Positions 52,096 to 62,910 are shown, counted from the stretch's first letter. The stretch is 64,000 nt of DNA from Rhizorhabdus sp. (GCF_018006725.1 NZ_JAGMXV010000004.1:1-64000), one strand, 5' to 3'. Numbers and translations: made by a program. Notes: generated by a model from the sequence alone, not told the origin.

Positions 52096-53913
52096 ATGGA
52101 TAGACGTCAATTCATCGGCTCGTCGGGCCTGGCTCTGTTCGCGGGCATGTTGCCGCGCCTGGCCGAGGCCGCCGCGACCGGCGGCACCGCAGACAAGGCG
52201 CTCCTCACCCTCGTCGACGGCATCTTCGAACGCGACATCGACGAGAGCCCCGAAACGGCGACCAGCCTGGGCCTCGACAAGGGCAAGCGTGCGGCCGCGC
52301 GGTCGCAGCTCGACAGCTACACCAAGGAAAGCCAGGCGCGTATGCTGGCAGCCGACAAGGCCTCGCTCGCCGCGCTCAAGGCGATCGACCGCGCACAGCT
52401 GTCGCCGAGCGGCCAGCTCAACCATGACGTCGTCGCCTATATGCTCGAAAAGCGCGTCGATGGCGCGTCGCGCTATCCCTATGGGTACACGGTCGGCTAT
52501 TATGTTCCTTACGCGATCAGCCAACTGAGCGGCCCTTATGCCTCGGTGCCCGATTTCCTCGATTCCCAGCATGTGATCGAGAGCAAGGGCGATGCCGATG
52601 CCTATATCCAGCGGCTTCGCGCCTTTGCCCGGGTGCTCGACGAAAGCACCCGCTTCCAGCAGGAAGACGTCCGCTACGGCGCCTTCGCGCCCGACTTCTG
52701 CCTTGATCTCGCGCTCGGCCAGTTGAAGGCGCTGCGCGACCAGCCGGCTGCCAACACGGTACTCGTGGAGTCTATTGCCCGGCGGACCAAGGAAAAGGCC
52801 ATCCCCGGCGATTGGCAGGCGATGGCCGAGAAGATCGTCACCGCGGAGATATTCCCTGCGCTAGACCGGCAGATCGCGCTGGTCGCCGGCCTGCGCAAGG
52901 CGGCAGTTCACGATGCCGGCTGCTGGCGCCTGCCCAATGGCGACCAATTCTATGCCGACGCGCTCGCCAATGCGACGACGACGACGCTGAGCCCCGAGGA
53001 GGTCCACCGCATGGGCCTCGAACAGGTCGCCCAGATCAGCGCCGAGATCGACACCATCCTCAAGGGGCAGGGGATGGGCCAGGGCAGCGTCGGCGAGCGG
53101 CTGACCGCGCTGAACAAGGATCCGCGCCAGCTGTTCGACAATGACGATGCGGGCCGTGCCAAGCTGATCGACTATATTAACGGTGTCGTGAAGGGCATTA
53201 ACGCGCGTCTGCCTGAGGCCTTCGCTACCCTGCCCAAGGCTGCGCTGGAGGTGAAGCGGGTTCCGCCTTTCATCCAGGACGGCGCGCCCAACGGCTATTA
53301 CAACTCGGCCGCGCTCGATGGCTCGCGCGGGGCCATCTATTACATCAACCTCAAGGATACCGGCGACTGGCCGCGTTACACGCTGCCGAGCCTGACCTAT
53401 CATGAAGGCACGCCGGGTCATCACCTGCAGTTGAGCCTGGCACAGGAGGCCAAGGACCTGCCGATGCTGCGCAAGGATGCCCCCTTCGGCGCCTATGTCG
53501 AAGGCTGGGCACTTTACGCCGAGCAGCTGGCGGACGAGATGGGCGTCTATGCCGACGATCCGCTCGGCCGCGTCGGCTTCCTCCAGAGCTTTCTGTTCCG
53601 GGCCGTGCGCCTCGCGACCGACACCGGTATCCACTACAAGCGGTGGAGCCGCGAAAAGGCGACCGACTATATGGTCGAGGCAAGCGGCTTCGCCCGCCCG
53701 CGGACCCAGCGCGAGATCGACCGCTACTGCGTCTGGCCCGGCCAGGCGTGCAGCTACAAGGTCGGCCATATGAGCTGGGTGCGCGCGCGCGAAAAGGCGA
53801 AGGCGATCCAGGGCGCGAAGTTCGATCTGCGCCAGTTCCACCAGGTGTTGCTCGAAGGCGCCCTGCCGCTGACCATCCTGGAAAGCGTGGTCGAGCAGCG
53901 CGCCCGCGTCTGA
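52096..53913 (+). CDS. DUF885-family protein (putative zinc carboxypeptidase-like)
   Basis: 605 aa. The N-terminus DRRQFIGSSGLALFAGMLPR resembles a Tat signal (only one clear Arg pair). The DUF885 hallmark motifs are YHEGTPGHHLQ (gluzincin-like metal site), EGWALYAEQLADEMG and WPGQACSYKVGHM. Exported metallopeptidase role is inferred from the fold. It follows ssrA and is monocistronic. Confidence 0.9.
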   Translation: MDRRQFIGSSGLALFAGMLPRLAEAAATGGTADKALLTLVDGIFERDIDESPETATSLGLDKGKRAAARSQLDSYTKESQARMLAADKASLAALKAIDRAQLSPSGQLNHDVVAYMLEKRVDGASRYPYGYTVGYYVPYAISQLSGPYASVPDFLDSQHVIESKGDADAYIQRLRAFARVLDESTRFQQEDVRYGAFAPDFCLDLALGQLKALRDQPAANTVLVESIARRTKEKAIPGDWQAMAEKIVTAEIFPALDRQIALVAGLRKAAVHDAGCWRLPNGDQFYADALANATTTTLSPEEVHRMGLEQVAQISAEIDTILKGQGMGQGSVGERLTALNKDPRQLFDNDDAGRAKLIDYINGVVKGINARLPEAFATLPKAALEVKRVPPFIQDGAPNGYYNSAALDGSRGAIYYINLKDTGDWPRYTLPSLTYHEGTPGHHLQLSLAQEAKDLPMLRKDAPFGAYVEGWALYAEQLADEMGVYADDPLGRVGFLQSFLFRAVRLATDTGIHYKRWSREKATDYMVEASGFARPRTQREIDRYCVWPGQACSYKVGHMSWVRAREKAKAIQGAKFDLRQFHQVLLEGALPLTILESVVEQRARV

Positions 53914-53927
53914 TCGAGCCTGTGGCA

Positions 53928-53960
53928 GCGGTTCGGAGGCTTTTCCGGCCTCCGAACCGC
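53928..53960 (+). terminator. Hairpin after DUF885 gene
   Basis: A perfect 12-bp stem GCGGTTCGGAGG / CCTCCGAACCGC around CTTTTCCGG, 15 bases after the stop. There is no T run, so it may end transcription weakly or stabilise the 3' end. Confidence 0.6.
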
Positions 53961-54100
53961 CCAGCCGTGATCTGCCCGCGTCCGGCCGCCCGATCGCGCT
54001 CGACAGTGCGCCGCGCCGCATATTAAGGACGATCGGTATCGCGTTCCGCTGACCAGTCCAGCCGCGTCGAGGTAGTTTGGGAGTAAGTGCGGGTGGCACG

Positions 54101-55348
54101 ATGAAGGCAGCGGTAATTCTGCTCGATCGGACGGCGGTTTTGTTTCTGGGCGTGGCGGCGGGGGCGGCGATCGGCTATGCCTTCGGTGTCAAGGACGCGC
54201 CCGAGGCAAGCTATGTCGCGCCCACCGAAATCGCTGCGGCCGATGCCGATGTGGCGCCTCCGCCGCCCGTCGGTGACGAAGGTCCGGTGCCGGCCAAGCG
54301 CGCCACCGGAACGCCGCTTCCCGAACAGCCGGTCACGGCCGAGACCCGGGCGATCCAGCCGGGTATCGTCAACGCGATTGCGGCGGGCCGTCCCGTGCGT
54401 GTCGGCGTGTTCGGCGACAGTTTCGGTGACGGCATCTGGACCGCGCTCTACAACCAGCTGAGCCGCAAGTCCGGCTATCAGGTCGTCAAGTTCAGCCAGC
54501 AGGCGACCGGCTTCACCCGCTACAGGACGCTGAACCTCGAAACCCACGATCGCGCTCGGCTCGCGCAGGCGCCGGTCGACGTCGCGGTGATCTCCTTCGG
54601 CGCCAACGACATGATGGGCGTCGCCGATGGTGGCCATGTCTACGCGCTGCTGACCCCGAAATGGCAGGCCGCCATCGCGCGCCGCGTCACATCCTATGTC
54701 GCCATGCTGCGTGAGCAGGGGGCGATCGTCTACTGGGTCGGCCTCCCCAAGATGCGCGAGGCGGCCTATGACGCCGACGTCGTTCGGATGAACGCCTTTT
54801 ATCGCGATCTGATGGGCCGTCTGGGCGTTCCGTTCATCGAGACCGCTCCCTACAGTGTCGATTCCGGCGGCCGCTATTCGGCCTATCTGCCGGATCCCGC
54901 TACCGGGAAACCCGTGCTGATGCGTGCCAACGACGGCATCCATATGTCCTATGCTGGCTATGTGCGTATCACCAAAGGCCTTGCCGGCCGCATCCGCAGC
55001 TATGTCGATCAGGCGCGTGCGCGTGCTGGCGGCACCGCACCGCCGCCCCCGGTGGTGGCGCCTCCGCCGGAAGCGCTCGCTCCGCCGCCCGCGAAGGCCG
55101 CGCCGAGGCCACCCCGTCTCGACGATCCGCTTGCAGACGAGCCGGCGACACCCGCAAGAACCGGTGCGCCTGCAGCCGAGCCGAAAGCAGATGGCGAGGC
55201 GCGTCCCAAGCCAGAGGGCAAGAGCGAGCAGAAGGCCGACAAGCCAAAGACTCCGGTTGCCAATCCACCGGCCAAGGGCGCTCCGACCGATCTGCTGCCT
55301 GCCGATATTGGTGCCGCGCTCGAGGAACAGAGCAGGAGCCGCCAATGA
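54101..55348 (+). CDS. SGNH/GDSL-type protein (DUF459-like), membrane-anchored
   Basis: 415 aa from ATG 54101. An N-terminal hydrophobic anchor (AVLFLGVAAGAAIGYAFGV) leads to an SGNH hydrolase domain: block I GVFGDSFGDGIW, block III SFGANDMM, and the late Asp/His in NDGIHMSYAGYVR. A Pro/Ala-rich tail follows. Overlaps the next SGNH gene (ATGA). DUF459/SGNH proteins act as periplasmic O-acetyl esterases or transferases. Confidence 0.88.
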   Translation: MKAAVILLDRTAVLFLGVAAGAAIGYAFGVKDAPEASYVAPTEIAAADADVAPPPPVGDEGPVPAKRATGTPLPEQPVTAETRAIQPGIVNAIAAGRPVRVGVFGDSFGDGIWTALYNQLSRKSGYQVVKFSQQATGFTRYRTLNLETHDRARLAQAPVDVAVISFGANDMMGVADGGHVYALLTPKWQAAIARRVTSYVAMLREQGAIVYWVGLPKMREAAYDADVVRMNAFYRDLMGRLGVPFIETAPYSVDSGGRYSAYLPDPATGKPVLMRANDGIHMSYAGYVRITKGLAGRIRSYVDQARARAGGTAPPPPVVAPPPEALAPPPAKAAPRPPRLDDPLADEPATPARTGAPAAEPKADGEARPKPEGKSEQKADKPKTPVANPPAKGAPTDLLPADIGAALEEQSRSRQ

Positions 55349-56742
55349 TCGGCCTCCTGGCTATGGCCGCTGCCACTGCTGCAACACCCTCGGTCACCGC
55401 CGACTGCGCGGGCGGACTGTGCGGCTATTCGGCGCTGCGGCCCTATTTCGACAAGCTCGCAGGCGCGCGCGGCGGAGGCAAGCCGGTTCATATTCTCCAG
55501 ATTGGGGATAGCCACACCGCCGGCGATGCGATCACCGGCGCCTGGCGCGATGCGCTGCAGGCGCGCTATGGCAGCGCCGGTCGTGGCGTGATGCCACCGG
55601 GCAAGCCCTTTCAGGGCTATAACCCGCGCGGGGTGAGTGTCGAGATGTCGCCGGGCTGGACGATCTCCTCGATCTTCGGCCCTGGCGCCCGTGATCCGCG
55701 CGGGGCGCTTGGTTTGTCAGGGTTCAGTATCACTTCCAATGCCTCAGGCGCGCGTATCGGGCTGACTGCCTCGGCGAACCAGATGTTCGACCGCTTCGTT
55801 ATCTGCGCGATCGCTGAGCCGGGGGCAGGGGCGCTCGTCATCAACGTCGCGGGGCAGTCCGAGCGGTTCGAATTGGGTGCGCTGATCGCCCGGCCCGAAT
55901 GTCGCGAGATGGAGTTCGATCAGGCGCAGGGCGCTGTGTCGGTCGTGACCGAGGGCGGCCCGGTGACGATCACCAGCTGGGCGACCTTCCGCGATCGGGG
56001 CGGCGTGGCGCTTTCCAATGTCGGCGTGGTCGGTTCGCAGCTCGTCCATTTCAGCCGCAACGACGATTCGGTCGTCGCGGAGGAACTGCGCAGCTACAAG
56101 CCCGATCTGATCGTTATCGCCTTCGGTACCAATGAGGGCTTCGCCCCGCGCGTCAATCCGCAGGAATATGAGATCACCCTGCGTACGCAGATCGGCCGCA
56201 TCCGCCGTCTCGCGGGCCGCGTGCCGATCCTGCTTCTGGGGGCGCCCGACGCCTTGACCAGGCGGACGGAGTTGCTGAGCAACGCACCGACGGCAACCCC
56301 CGTCCCCTGCATCGAGCCGGTCACCCTGCCTCCCGCCGGCCCCGTCACGCCCCCGCCCGAGCAACCCTCGGACAGCGACGACATCAGCGACGTGCTCGAC
56401 GCCCTGGGGCAGCGTAGCGCTCCGTCGCAGCCGCGCCCTGTGCCGGCCGCAGCCGAGGCGCCTCGCACCGGCTGGGCGATCACCGCCAAGCCGCTCTTCC
56501 CGCCAGCCGGCCTGAAGGCGGTGCGCGAGGTTCAGCGCAAGGTTGCGCAGCAGCTGCGCCTCGCCTTCTGGGATTGGGAAGCGCGCATGGGCGGCCGCTG
56601 CACGGCGGTCAGCTGGGTCAAGCTCCAGCCGACCCGGATGCGCGGCGATTATGTCCATTTCAACAGCGCGGGCGGGCAGGACATAGCCAACCGGCTTCAG
56701 ACGGACCTCGATCTCGCGGCCGGCGCCGCCTCGCGCTGGTGA
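55345..56742 (+). CDS. SGNH/GDSL-type hydrolase or O-acetyltransferase
   Basis: 465 aa with a signal-like start (LLAMAAATAATPSVTADCAG). Block I is LQIGDSHTAGDAITG, then FGTNEGFAPRVNPQEYE, and the catalytic Asp/His pair near the end is DYVHFNSAGGQDIANRL. A Pro-rich low-complexity insert sits near residues 320-385. It resembles PatB/AlgX-type partners of MBOAT acetylases. Confidence 0.88.
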   Translation: MIGLLAMAAATAATPSVTADCAGGLCGYSALRPYFDKLAGARGGGKPVHILQIGDSHTAGDAITGAWRDALQARYGSAGRGVMPPGKPFQGYNPRGVSVEMSPGWTISSIFGPGARDPRGALGLSGFSITSNASGARIGLTASANQMFDRFVICAIAEPGAGALVINVAGQSERFELGALIARPECREMEFDQAQGAVSVVTEGGPVTITSWATFRDRGGVALSNVGVVGSQLVHFSRNDDSVVAEELRSYKPDLIVIAFGTNEGFAPRVNPQEYEITLRTQIGRIRRLAGRVPILLLGAPDALTRRTELLSNAPTATPVPCIEPVTLPPAGPVTPPPEQPSDSDDISDVLDALGQRSAPSQPRPVPAAAEAPRTGWAITAKPLFPPAGLKAVREVQRKVAQQLRLAFWDWEARMGGRCTAVSWVKLQPTRMRGDYVHFNSAGGQDIANRLQTDLDLAAGAASRW

Positions 56743-56750
56743 TCGCCTAG

Positions 56751-58148
<1,398 letters not shown>

Positions 58149-58161
58149 CGGAGACGAGGCG

Positions 58162-58491
58162 ATGGCGCGCGAGTTGAAGGACCATGAGTTGGCCTCCCCG
58201 GTCGACCTGCCCGGGACCCCGATCGAGGGCGATCACCCGGTCCTCTGGACCGGTACGATCATCGCCGTCGCCGCCCTGATCCTGCTGTTCGCCAACGCCG
58301 GCACCTTGTCTGCATGGGTCGATGAAAAGCCGGTGACCGAGTTGCAGTTGCAGGCATCCGAAGCGGCTGGCGCGTGGAAGGACAGGATGGACAAGCTGGG
58401 CCTGACCGCGCCGCGCGATGCGCTGCACAGGGTCTGGAAGGATGCGCAGGCGACGCGGTTCGGAGACGAGGCGCCGGAGGCGACGCGATAG
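58162..58491 (+). CDS. Small single-pass membrane protein of the MBOAT cassette
   Basis: 109 aa from ATG 58162, 13 bases after the MBOAT stop. One membrane segment (LWTGTIIAVAALILLFANAG) separates a short cytoplasmic N-terminus from a charged extracytoplasmic part. No family recognised. Position implies an accessory or scaffold in the acetylation complex. Confidence 0.75.
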   Translation: MARELKDHELASPVDLPGTPIEGDHPVLWTGTIIAVAALILLFANAGTLSAWVDEKPVTELQLQASEAAGAWKDRMDKLGLTAPRDALHRVWKDAQATRFGDEAPEATR

Positions 58492-58522
58492 GGGCAGGGC
58501 GCCTTACACTCATAGTTCGGTG

Positions 58523-58647
58523 CTTCCCCTCCACCGTCCTGCGGACGGTCCCCCTCCCCGTGCCGGGGAGGAACTCGGGGGTAACAGGTGGCAAAGTTCC
58601 TCCCCGGCACGGGGAGGGGGACCACGCAAAGCGTGGTGGAGGGGAAG
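58523..58647. repeat. Long palindromic REP-like element
   Basis: About 125 bp. Outer arms CTTCCCCTCCACC / GGTGGAGGGGAAG and inner arms TCCCCCTCCCCGTGCCGGGG / CCCCGGCACGGGGAGGGGGA form a large interrupted inverted repeat. Different sequence from the 45-kb REP-like elements. Confidence 0.88.
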
Positions 58648-58690
58648 GCGCGGCCCCAAATCTCGTTTCAGTAGTCCCGAAGCAGCGACG

Positions 58691-59164
58691 TCACCCCACC
58701 AGCGGCACGACGAGCGCCTCGAGCGCCGACGCAGCGTCCTTCGGCGCCAGCCGGACCTGAAGCCCGCGCTGGCCGCCGTTTACGTAGACCAGCGCATGGT
58801 CCATTGCGGCCGCCTCTATCGCGGTGGGAACGGCCTTGCGCTGGCCGAAGGGGCTGATCCCGCCGACATGATAGCCGGTCAGCCGTTCGGCATCGGCGGG
58901 CTTCATCATCTGCGCCGACTTGCCACCAAAGGCCGCCGCCGTGCGCTTCATCGACAGTTCGCGGTTGGAGGGGATGACGGCGCAGGCGGGCTTGCCGTCG
59001 ACCACGATCATCAGGGTCTTGAGCACGCGCGCCGGATTCTCGCCCAATGCCTCGGCCGCCTGCAGCCCTACGCGCTCGGCACCAGGATCATAGCTATAGC
59101 TGTGGACTTCATGGGCGATGCCGGCCTTGGTCAGGGCCTGGGTGGCGCGGGTGGTGCGGGACAT
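58691..59164 (-). CDS. ybaK: Cys-tRNA(Pro)/Cys-tRNA(Cys) deacylase (YbaK type)
   Basis: 157 aa from ATG 59164. The editing-domain motifs are KTLMIVVDGKPACAVIPSNR, the Lys in LSMKRTAAAFGGKSAQMM, and YHVGGISPFGQRKAVPT. YbaK hydrolyses mischarged Cys-tRNA(Pro). Upstream residues of the longer ORF are not conserved. Confidence 0.92.
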   Translation of the reverse strand: MSRTTRATQALTKAGIAHEVHSYSYDPGAERVGLQAAEALGENPARVLKTLMIVVDGKPACAVIPSNRELSMKRTAAAFGGKSAQMMKPADAERLTGYHVGGISPFGQRKAVPTAIEAAAMDHALVYVNGGQRGLQVRLAPKDAASALEALVVPLVG

Positions 59165-59191
59165 GCGCGCTCTATTCCCGATCGCGGTTCC

Positions 59192-59223
59192 AAAGCAAAG
59201 GGCCCGACGTTTCCGCCGGGCCC
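59192..59223 (-). terminator. Rho-independent terminator of the SleB-type gene
   Basis: On the minus strand, GGGCCCGGCG-GAAA-CGTCGGGCCC is followed by TTTGCTTTGG. It lies 27 bases after the hydrolase stop. Confidence 0.8.
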
Positions 59224-59249
59224 CCGCATCCTCTCCGATCTCGGTCGGT

Positions 59250-59819
59250 TTACCGATAGAAAATGTGATCGCCCACCATCGACAGGCGCTCGCGCGTGCG
59301 GAAGAAGCGGTTGGGCGAGCTGCTCGCCGCGTGATAGAAGACGGCACCGGGGACGACCTGGTCGCCATGACCGGCCATCGCCTGGCGCGAAACCTCGACC
59401 GCCATCGCCCAGCGCTCGCTGTCGCGGCGCGGATTGTAGGAGGCGGTGCGGAAGAACTGGCCCGGCTGGTTCACGACCTCGCAGACGGTGTCGCCAAAGC
59501 GATCCTGTCCGACCCGGTTCATGATGACCTGCGCGACGGCGAGCTGGCCGCTGCGCGGCTGGTTGGCGGCTTCGTGCATGACGACCTTGGCCATGCATTC
59601 GAGCTCGCGATCGATCTTGCCGCTGTTGGCGGCTTCCTTGAACAGCACCCGGTCGATGCCGTCGTCGATGACGGCGTCGTCATCGATAATCTGGGGGGAA
59701 ACTTCGTAGGCAAGCGTCGGTGAAGACGCAGGAATGGCCGCAAAGCCCATAGCGCCAGTAGCCGCTGCGACAATCATCGCGGCGATCATCAGCGGATGTT
59801 GAGCCAGTTTGGCGGGCAT
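59250..59819 (-). CDS. Cell-wall hydrolase, SleB type
   Basis: 189 aa. A signal/anchor segment (LMIAAMIVAAATGAMGFAAI) is followed by the SleB hydrolase_2 domain: CMAKVVMHEAANQPRSGQLA with the likely catalytic Glu, VAQVIMNRV, QFFRTASYNPRRDSERW and GAVFYHAASSSPN. It probably cleaves peptidoglycan glycan strands in the periplasm. Confidence 0.92.
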   Translation of the reverse strand: MPAKLAQHPLMIAAMIVAAATGAMGFAAIPASSPTLAYEVSPQIIDDDAVIDDGIDRVLFKEAANSGKIDRELECMAKVVMHEAANQPRSGQLAVAQVIMNRVGQDRFGDTVCEVVNQPGQFFRTASYNPRRDSERWAMAVEVSRQAMAGHGDQVVPGAVFYHAASSSPNRFFRTRERLSMVGDHIFYR

Positions 59820-60213
59820 TCATTACTCCATGCAATGCGCAAAAGAGCCGACCCGCCCCGAACTCGAAACATGGGGCGAGCTGCTTTTTCACGTCTTGTC
59901 GGCAGGGAGGCTGTTTCGGCTGTCTGCCCCCGCAGAGCCCCCGCGACCAATTTCGATCGGGGCCATGGGGCTGAGCGGGTTAATGAGTCAATAAACGCAC
60001 GATGAATCGTTTTGCCGCCAAGACGACCCGTGGAACCCAACATATGGTGTTTTTGTGCGCCTGCTAACGCAAGAAGCCATATCTTTGCCATGAAGCTGTT
60101 GTCTTGGCGTAATAATTCCGCAGCAGCGATCTCCGAGGCTCTCCGATTCTGGCGCTGTCCTGCGGAACGCGCGATAGGGGGACGTGTGGCGGTCTTTCGG
60201 GTGGAGCGAATCG
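59820..60213. other. Intergenic region without recognised feature
   Basis: Divergent gap between the SleB-type gene and the AI-2E family gene. It is less GC-rich at 59990-60130 and probably holds both promoters. I see no RNA gene, repeat or coding sequence that I can support. Confidence 0.6.
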
Positions 60214-61449
60214 ATGCAGGATGATGTGGCGGATCGGGAAAGGCCTGCTCAGGCTGCCGACGCCACGGCCCCCGTCGAGGTGCTGCGCGATGCCTTGCGC
60301 GACTCGATGGCGATCCAGGCGGAGATGGCTTATCGCCGTGATCGGCTGCTCGCTTGGCTGGCGCTGACAGCAGGCGCGGGGATCATCCTCGCCATCCCGT
60401 TCGCCTTGCGGTCGGGATCCGAATTCTTCCTGCCGGTGACGATCGCGCTGGTGATCGCGGTGGCGATGGTGCCGTTGCTCGAATGGCTGGAACGGCGGGG
60501 GCTGCCGTCGCCGCTGGCGGCGCTGCTGTGCGTGATCCTGTTTCTCGGCCTCGCCAATGCCGCGATCGCCTCGGTGATCGTGCCCGCAACCGAATGGTTC
60601 GCGCGGCTGCCGTCGCGCATCCAGCTTATCCGGCGGAATCTGTCGCCGCTGATCGACATTTATTCCTCGTTCGAGCGCTTCGTCGACGAGACCATGGGTG
60701 CGCTGCTGCGCAATTCGGCGGCGAGGGGCCGGACGGTCACGGTTCAGGAGCCGAACTCGCTGTTCGACTATGTTGCAACGTCGGCGCCGCATGCCCTGGT
60801 CCAGCTCGTCTTCGCCACCCTCGTCGTCTATTTCTTCCTGTCGAGCTGGACGCGGATGCGTCGGCGGACGATCACAAGCCGGGGCAGCTTCTCCAGCGCG
60901 ATGACCACGGCGCGCGTGATCCAGGAGATGGTCGACCGCACCTCGGCCTATCTGGCGACGATCACGGCGGTGAACATCGGCATGGGCGTACTCGTCTCGG
61001 TCATGCTGTGGTTCGCGGAGATGCCCAGCCCGGTGATGTGGGGCGGTCTCGTCGCGATTCTCAACTACATTCCCTATTTCGGCCCGATCGTTGCGGCAGG
61101 CCTGCTCGCAGTGGGCGGGCTGATGACCTTTGGCGACCTCGGCTATGCGCTGGTACCCGCGTCGCTGTTCGTCGCGGTCCATCTGGTCGAGGCCAATGTG
61201 CTGACACCGATGCTGGTGGGACGTCGTTTGACGATCAACCCGCTGCTGATTCTCGTCGCGCTCAGTTTCTGGAGCTGGGTGTGGGGTACCGCGGGCGCGC
61301 TGCTCGCGGTCCCGCTGCTGATCATCCTGAAGACGGTGCTCGACGCCGCAGGCTGGCCCGACATCGCCGGTTTCCTGTTCGCGGAAGGCACTTTCACCAA
61401 CGGCCATCAGGACGAGGACGCGTCTCTTCCAAAAGAGTTGGGAAAATGA
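60214..61449 (+). CDS. AI-2E transporter family (PerM-like) permease
   Basis: 411 aa from ATG 60214, 8 bases after GGAG; a GTG at 60184 is also possible. Eight or so hydrophobic segments, with the family motifs PLLEWLERRGLPSPLAALL, NYIPYFGPIVAAGLLAVGG and HLVEANVLTPMLVGRRLTIN. Members export small molecules or act as Na+/H+ antiporters; the substrate is unknown. Confidence 0.92.
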   Translation: MQDDVADRERPAQAADATAPVEVLRDALRDSMAIQAEMAYRRDRLLAWLALTAGAGIILAIPFALRSGSEFFLPVTIALVIAVAMVPLLEWLERRGLPSPLAALLCVILFLGLANAAIASVIVPATEWFARLPSRIQLIRRNLSPLIDIYSSFERFVDETMGALLRNSAARGRTVTVQEPNSLFDYVATSAPHALVQLVFATLVVYFFLSSWTRMRRRTITSRGSFSSAMTTARVIQEMVDRTSAYLATITAVNIGMGVLVSVMLWFAEMPSPVMWGGLVAILNYIPYFGPIVAAGLLAVGGLMTFGDLGYALVPASLFVAVHLVEANVLTPMLVGRRLTINPLLILVALSFWSWVWGTAGALLAVPLLIILKTVLDAAGWPDIAGFLFAEGTFTNGHQDEDASLPKELGK

Positions 61450-61511
61450 TGCGCGATGCTGTTGACAGGGCTGCGACCCTCCACTAGGTGCCGCCTCCAC
61501 CGACACAGTTC

Positions 61512-61582
<71 letters not shown>

Positions 61583-61588
<6 letters not shown>

Positions 61589-61628
61589 CCTTTTCAATAA
61601 CTTAGATCGAAGTTCGAAAAGGTGGCGC
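61583..61628. repeat. Inverted repeat overlapping the tRNA-Asp 3' end
   Basis: GCGCCACCTTTTC (61583-61595) is perfectly inverted at 61616-61628 as GAAAAGGTGGCGC. It includes the tRNA CCA end. It could be the tRNA transcription terminator or part of an integration site. Confidence 0.7.
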
Positions 61629-61769
61629 TCGATCGCGGTTGCTGGATAAGCACGCGGTAAGCACCGGAATTGGAAACGCTATCGGCGGATTTTCGTCTGC
61701 AATTCGAGCATGGTAGGCTCGTACAATGGAGTGGTTTTCCTCTGCGCCTCGGTGATGGTTTAGTGTCGG

Positions 61770-61982
61770 TCAGTCGCCGTCCTGCACCGGCCATACGAAG
61801 ACCCCTTCGCGGTCTATGCCGTCCATGATTTCATCCGAGCCGGCGCCGATGCGCGGACCATCCCCCCGATTTATTTCGATGGTGCCAGCGGCTCGCCAAG
61901 CGCCGGCAGGAAGATCCGGGTTCTGCTCGGCGGCGAGGGCTACTCGGCTGCCGGTTTGTTCGGTGAATTTGTATAGTTTCAT
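61770..61982 (-). CDS. Small hypothetical protein
   Basis: 70 aa from ATG 61982 with GGAGG 4 bases upstream. It reads MKLYKFTEQTGSRVALAAEQ ... AGTIEINRGDGPRIGAGSDE and resembles no family I know. The good ribosome site and codon use support a real gene. First gene after the tRNA-Asp junction. Confidence 0.6.
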   Translation of the reverse strand: MKLYKFTEQTGSRVALAAEQNPDLPAGAWRAAGTIEINRGDGPRIGAGSDEIMDGIDREGVFVWPVQDGD

Positions 61983-62201
61983 AACGCCTCCGTGTTTCTT
62001 GTCAGCAAGTGGGGACCGGCGGCCCAAATGTGAAGCTGCGAATTATTCTTTTGCCTACCGAGCGCCGGTTGATTTTTGACACGTCAAAAAGAAAGCGGGT
62101 TTACCGACGGTCCAGATGGCAGACAGGATGTATGCGCCGAATGCCGGTGCTTTTCGTAGTAGTGTGGCGCTCGATATACCTTTGGTTGTCGCAACCTCGA
62201 T

Positions 62202-62280
62202 ATGTTGTCAACAACATCCACGACAACATCCACGACAACATCCACGACAACATCCACGACAACATCTCGACAACATCTCG
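62202..62280. repeat. 12-bp tandem repeat array preceded by a palindrome
   Basis: Four perfect copies of ACAACATCCACG (62211-62258) are followed by two copies of ACAACATCTCG (62259-62280). A perfect palindrome ATGTTGTCAACAACAT (62202-62217) overlaps the first copy, so the repeat unit also occurs inverted. It lies in a gene-free stretch (61983-62343) downstream of the PIN gene. Iteron-like or protein-binding array is possible. Confidence 0.85.
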
Positions 62281-62343
62281 ACAACCGGAAAAAGCTGCGC
62301 GGTCCTGCTGAGTGAGCGCTTTAATTAAATGCGCTGGCCGCCC

Positions 62344-62910
62344 TCAGATGATTTTCCAAAACGGCTTTAACGCCGCGACCGATTGTGGAAGACCCTGCCG
62401 GAGGAGGGTGTCGAGATATTCCTCGCCCGTGAAGGTCGGATTTTTCAACCGCGTGCGGCAGGCGTTGGCGCTGGCGACTACCTTGGCCTGATCCAGGCCG
62501 AATTGATTATGAATGAAGTCGTCGGGGTGCTGGACCTCGATCCCGTATGGCGACAAGGCGGAATCCGGAAAATCCTTCTTGTTGAAGGTAACGATGGCGT
62601 CCGCGTTGATCTTGATGGCAGCCGCCATAATGTGGCGGTCGTCCGGGTCGGGGAGCGTCAACGCGGGAATTAATGCGTCGTAATCTCGGACAAGAGCGTC
62701 GAGAACCGCCGCGTCCATCCGCGCGGCTGTCGTGCGCAGCTTCGCCTCGTCAAGGTCATCCCTGTTCGCGAGGAGGTTTCGAATCCATTCGTCATGGATG
62801 CGTTCGGTCCATTTCGCCCGGAAGAGCCCCGACGCGGCCAGCTCGATCAATATATCCCGTAGCGGCGCGGGATATAGAACGCAGGCGTCGTAGATGACTG
62901 TGTACGGTAT
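62344..62910 (-). CDS. PIN-domain toxin (VapC-like ribonuclease)
   Basis: 188 aa if translation begins at an ATA codon at 62910. The PIN acidic residues are Asp in VIYDACVLYPAPLRD, Glu in IHDEWIRN, and Asp in PDPDDRHIMAAA, with TFNKKDFP after it. The first standard start, TTG 62850, would remove the first Asp and most of strand 1. As I remember them, homologues begin MxYTVIYD, so ATA stands where ATG is expected. The frame is the same as that of the antitoxin, separated only by its TGA and one codon. Toxin of a type II TA pair. Confidence 0.82.
   Translation of the reverse strand: MPYTVIYDACVLYPAPLRDILIELAASGLFRAKWTERIHDEWIRNLLANRDDLDEAKLRTTAARMDAAVLDALVRDYDALIPALTLPDPDDRHIMAAAIKINADAIVTFNKKDFPDSALSPYGIEVQHPDDFIHNQFGLDQAKVVASANACRTRLKNPTFTGEEYLDTLLRQGLPQSVAALKPFWKII

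Noticed and set aside
60064..61506. 480-aa minus-strand ORF
   Set aside because: Antisense to the AI-2E family permease, with His/Arg/Gln-rich shadow composition.
62211..62280. CRISPR array
   Set aside because: Repeat units of 11-12 bp are directly adjacent with no spacers and no cas genes are present.
62344..62850. 168-aa PIN protein starting at TTG 62850
   Set aside because: This start removes the first catalytic Asp and strand 1 of the PIN fold, which are encoded just upstream in frame.
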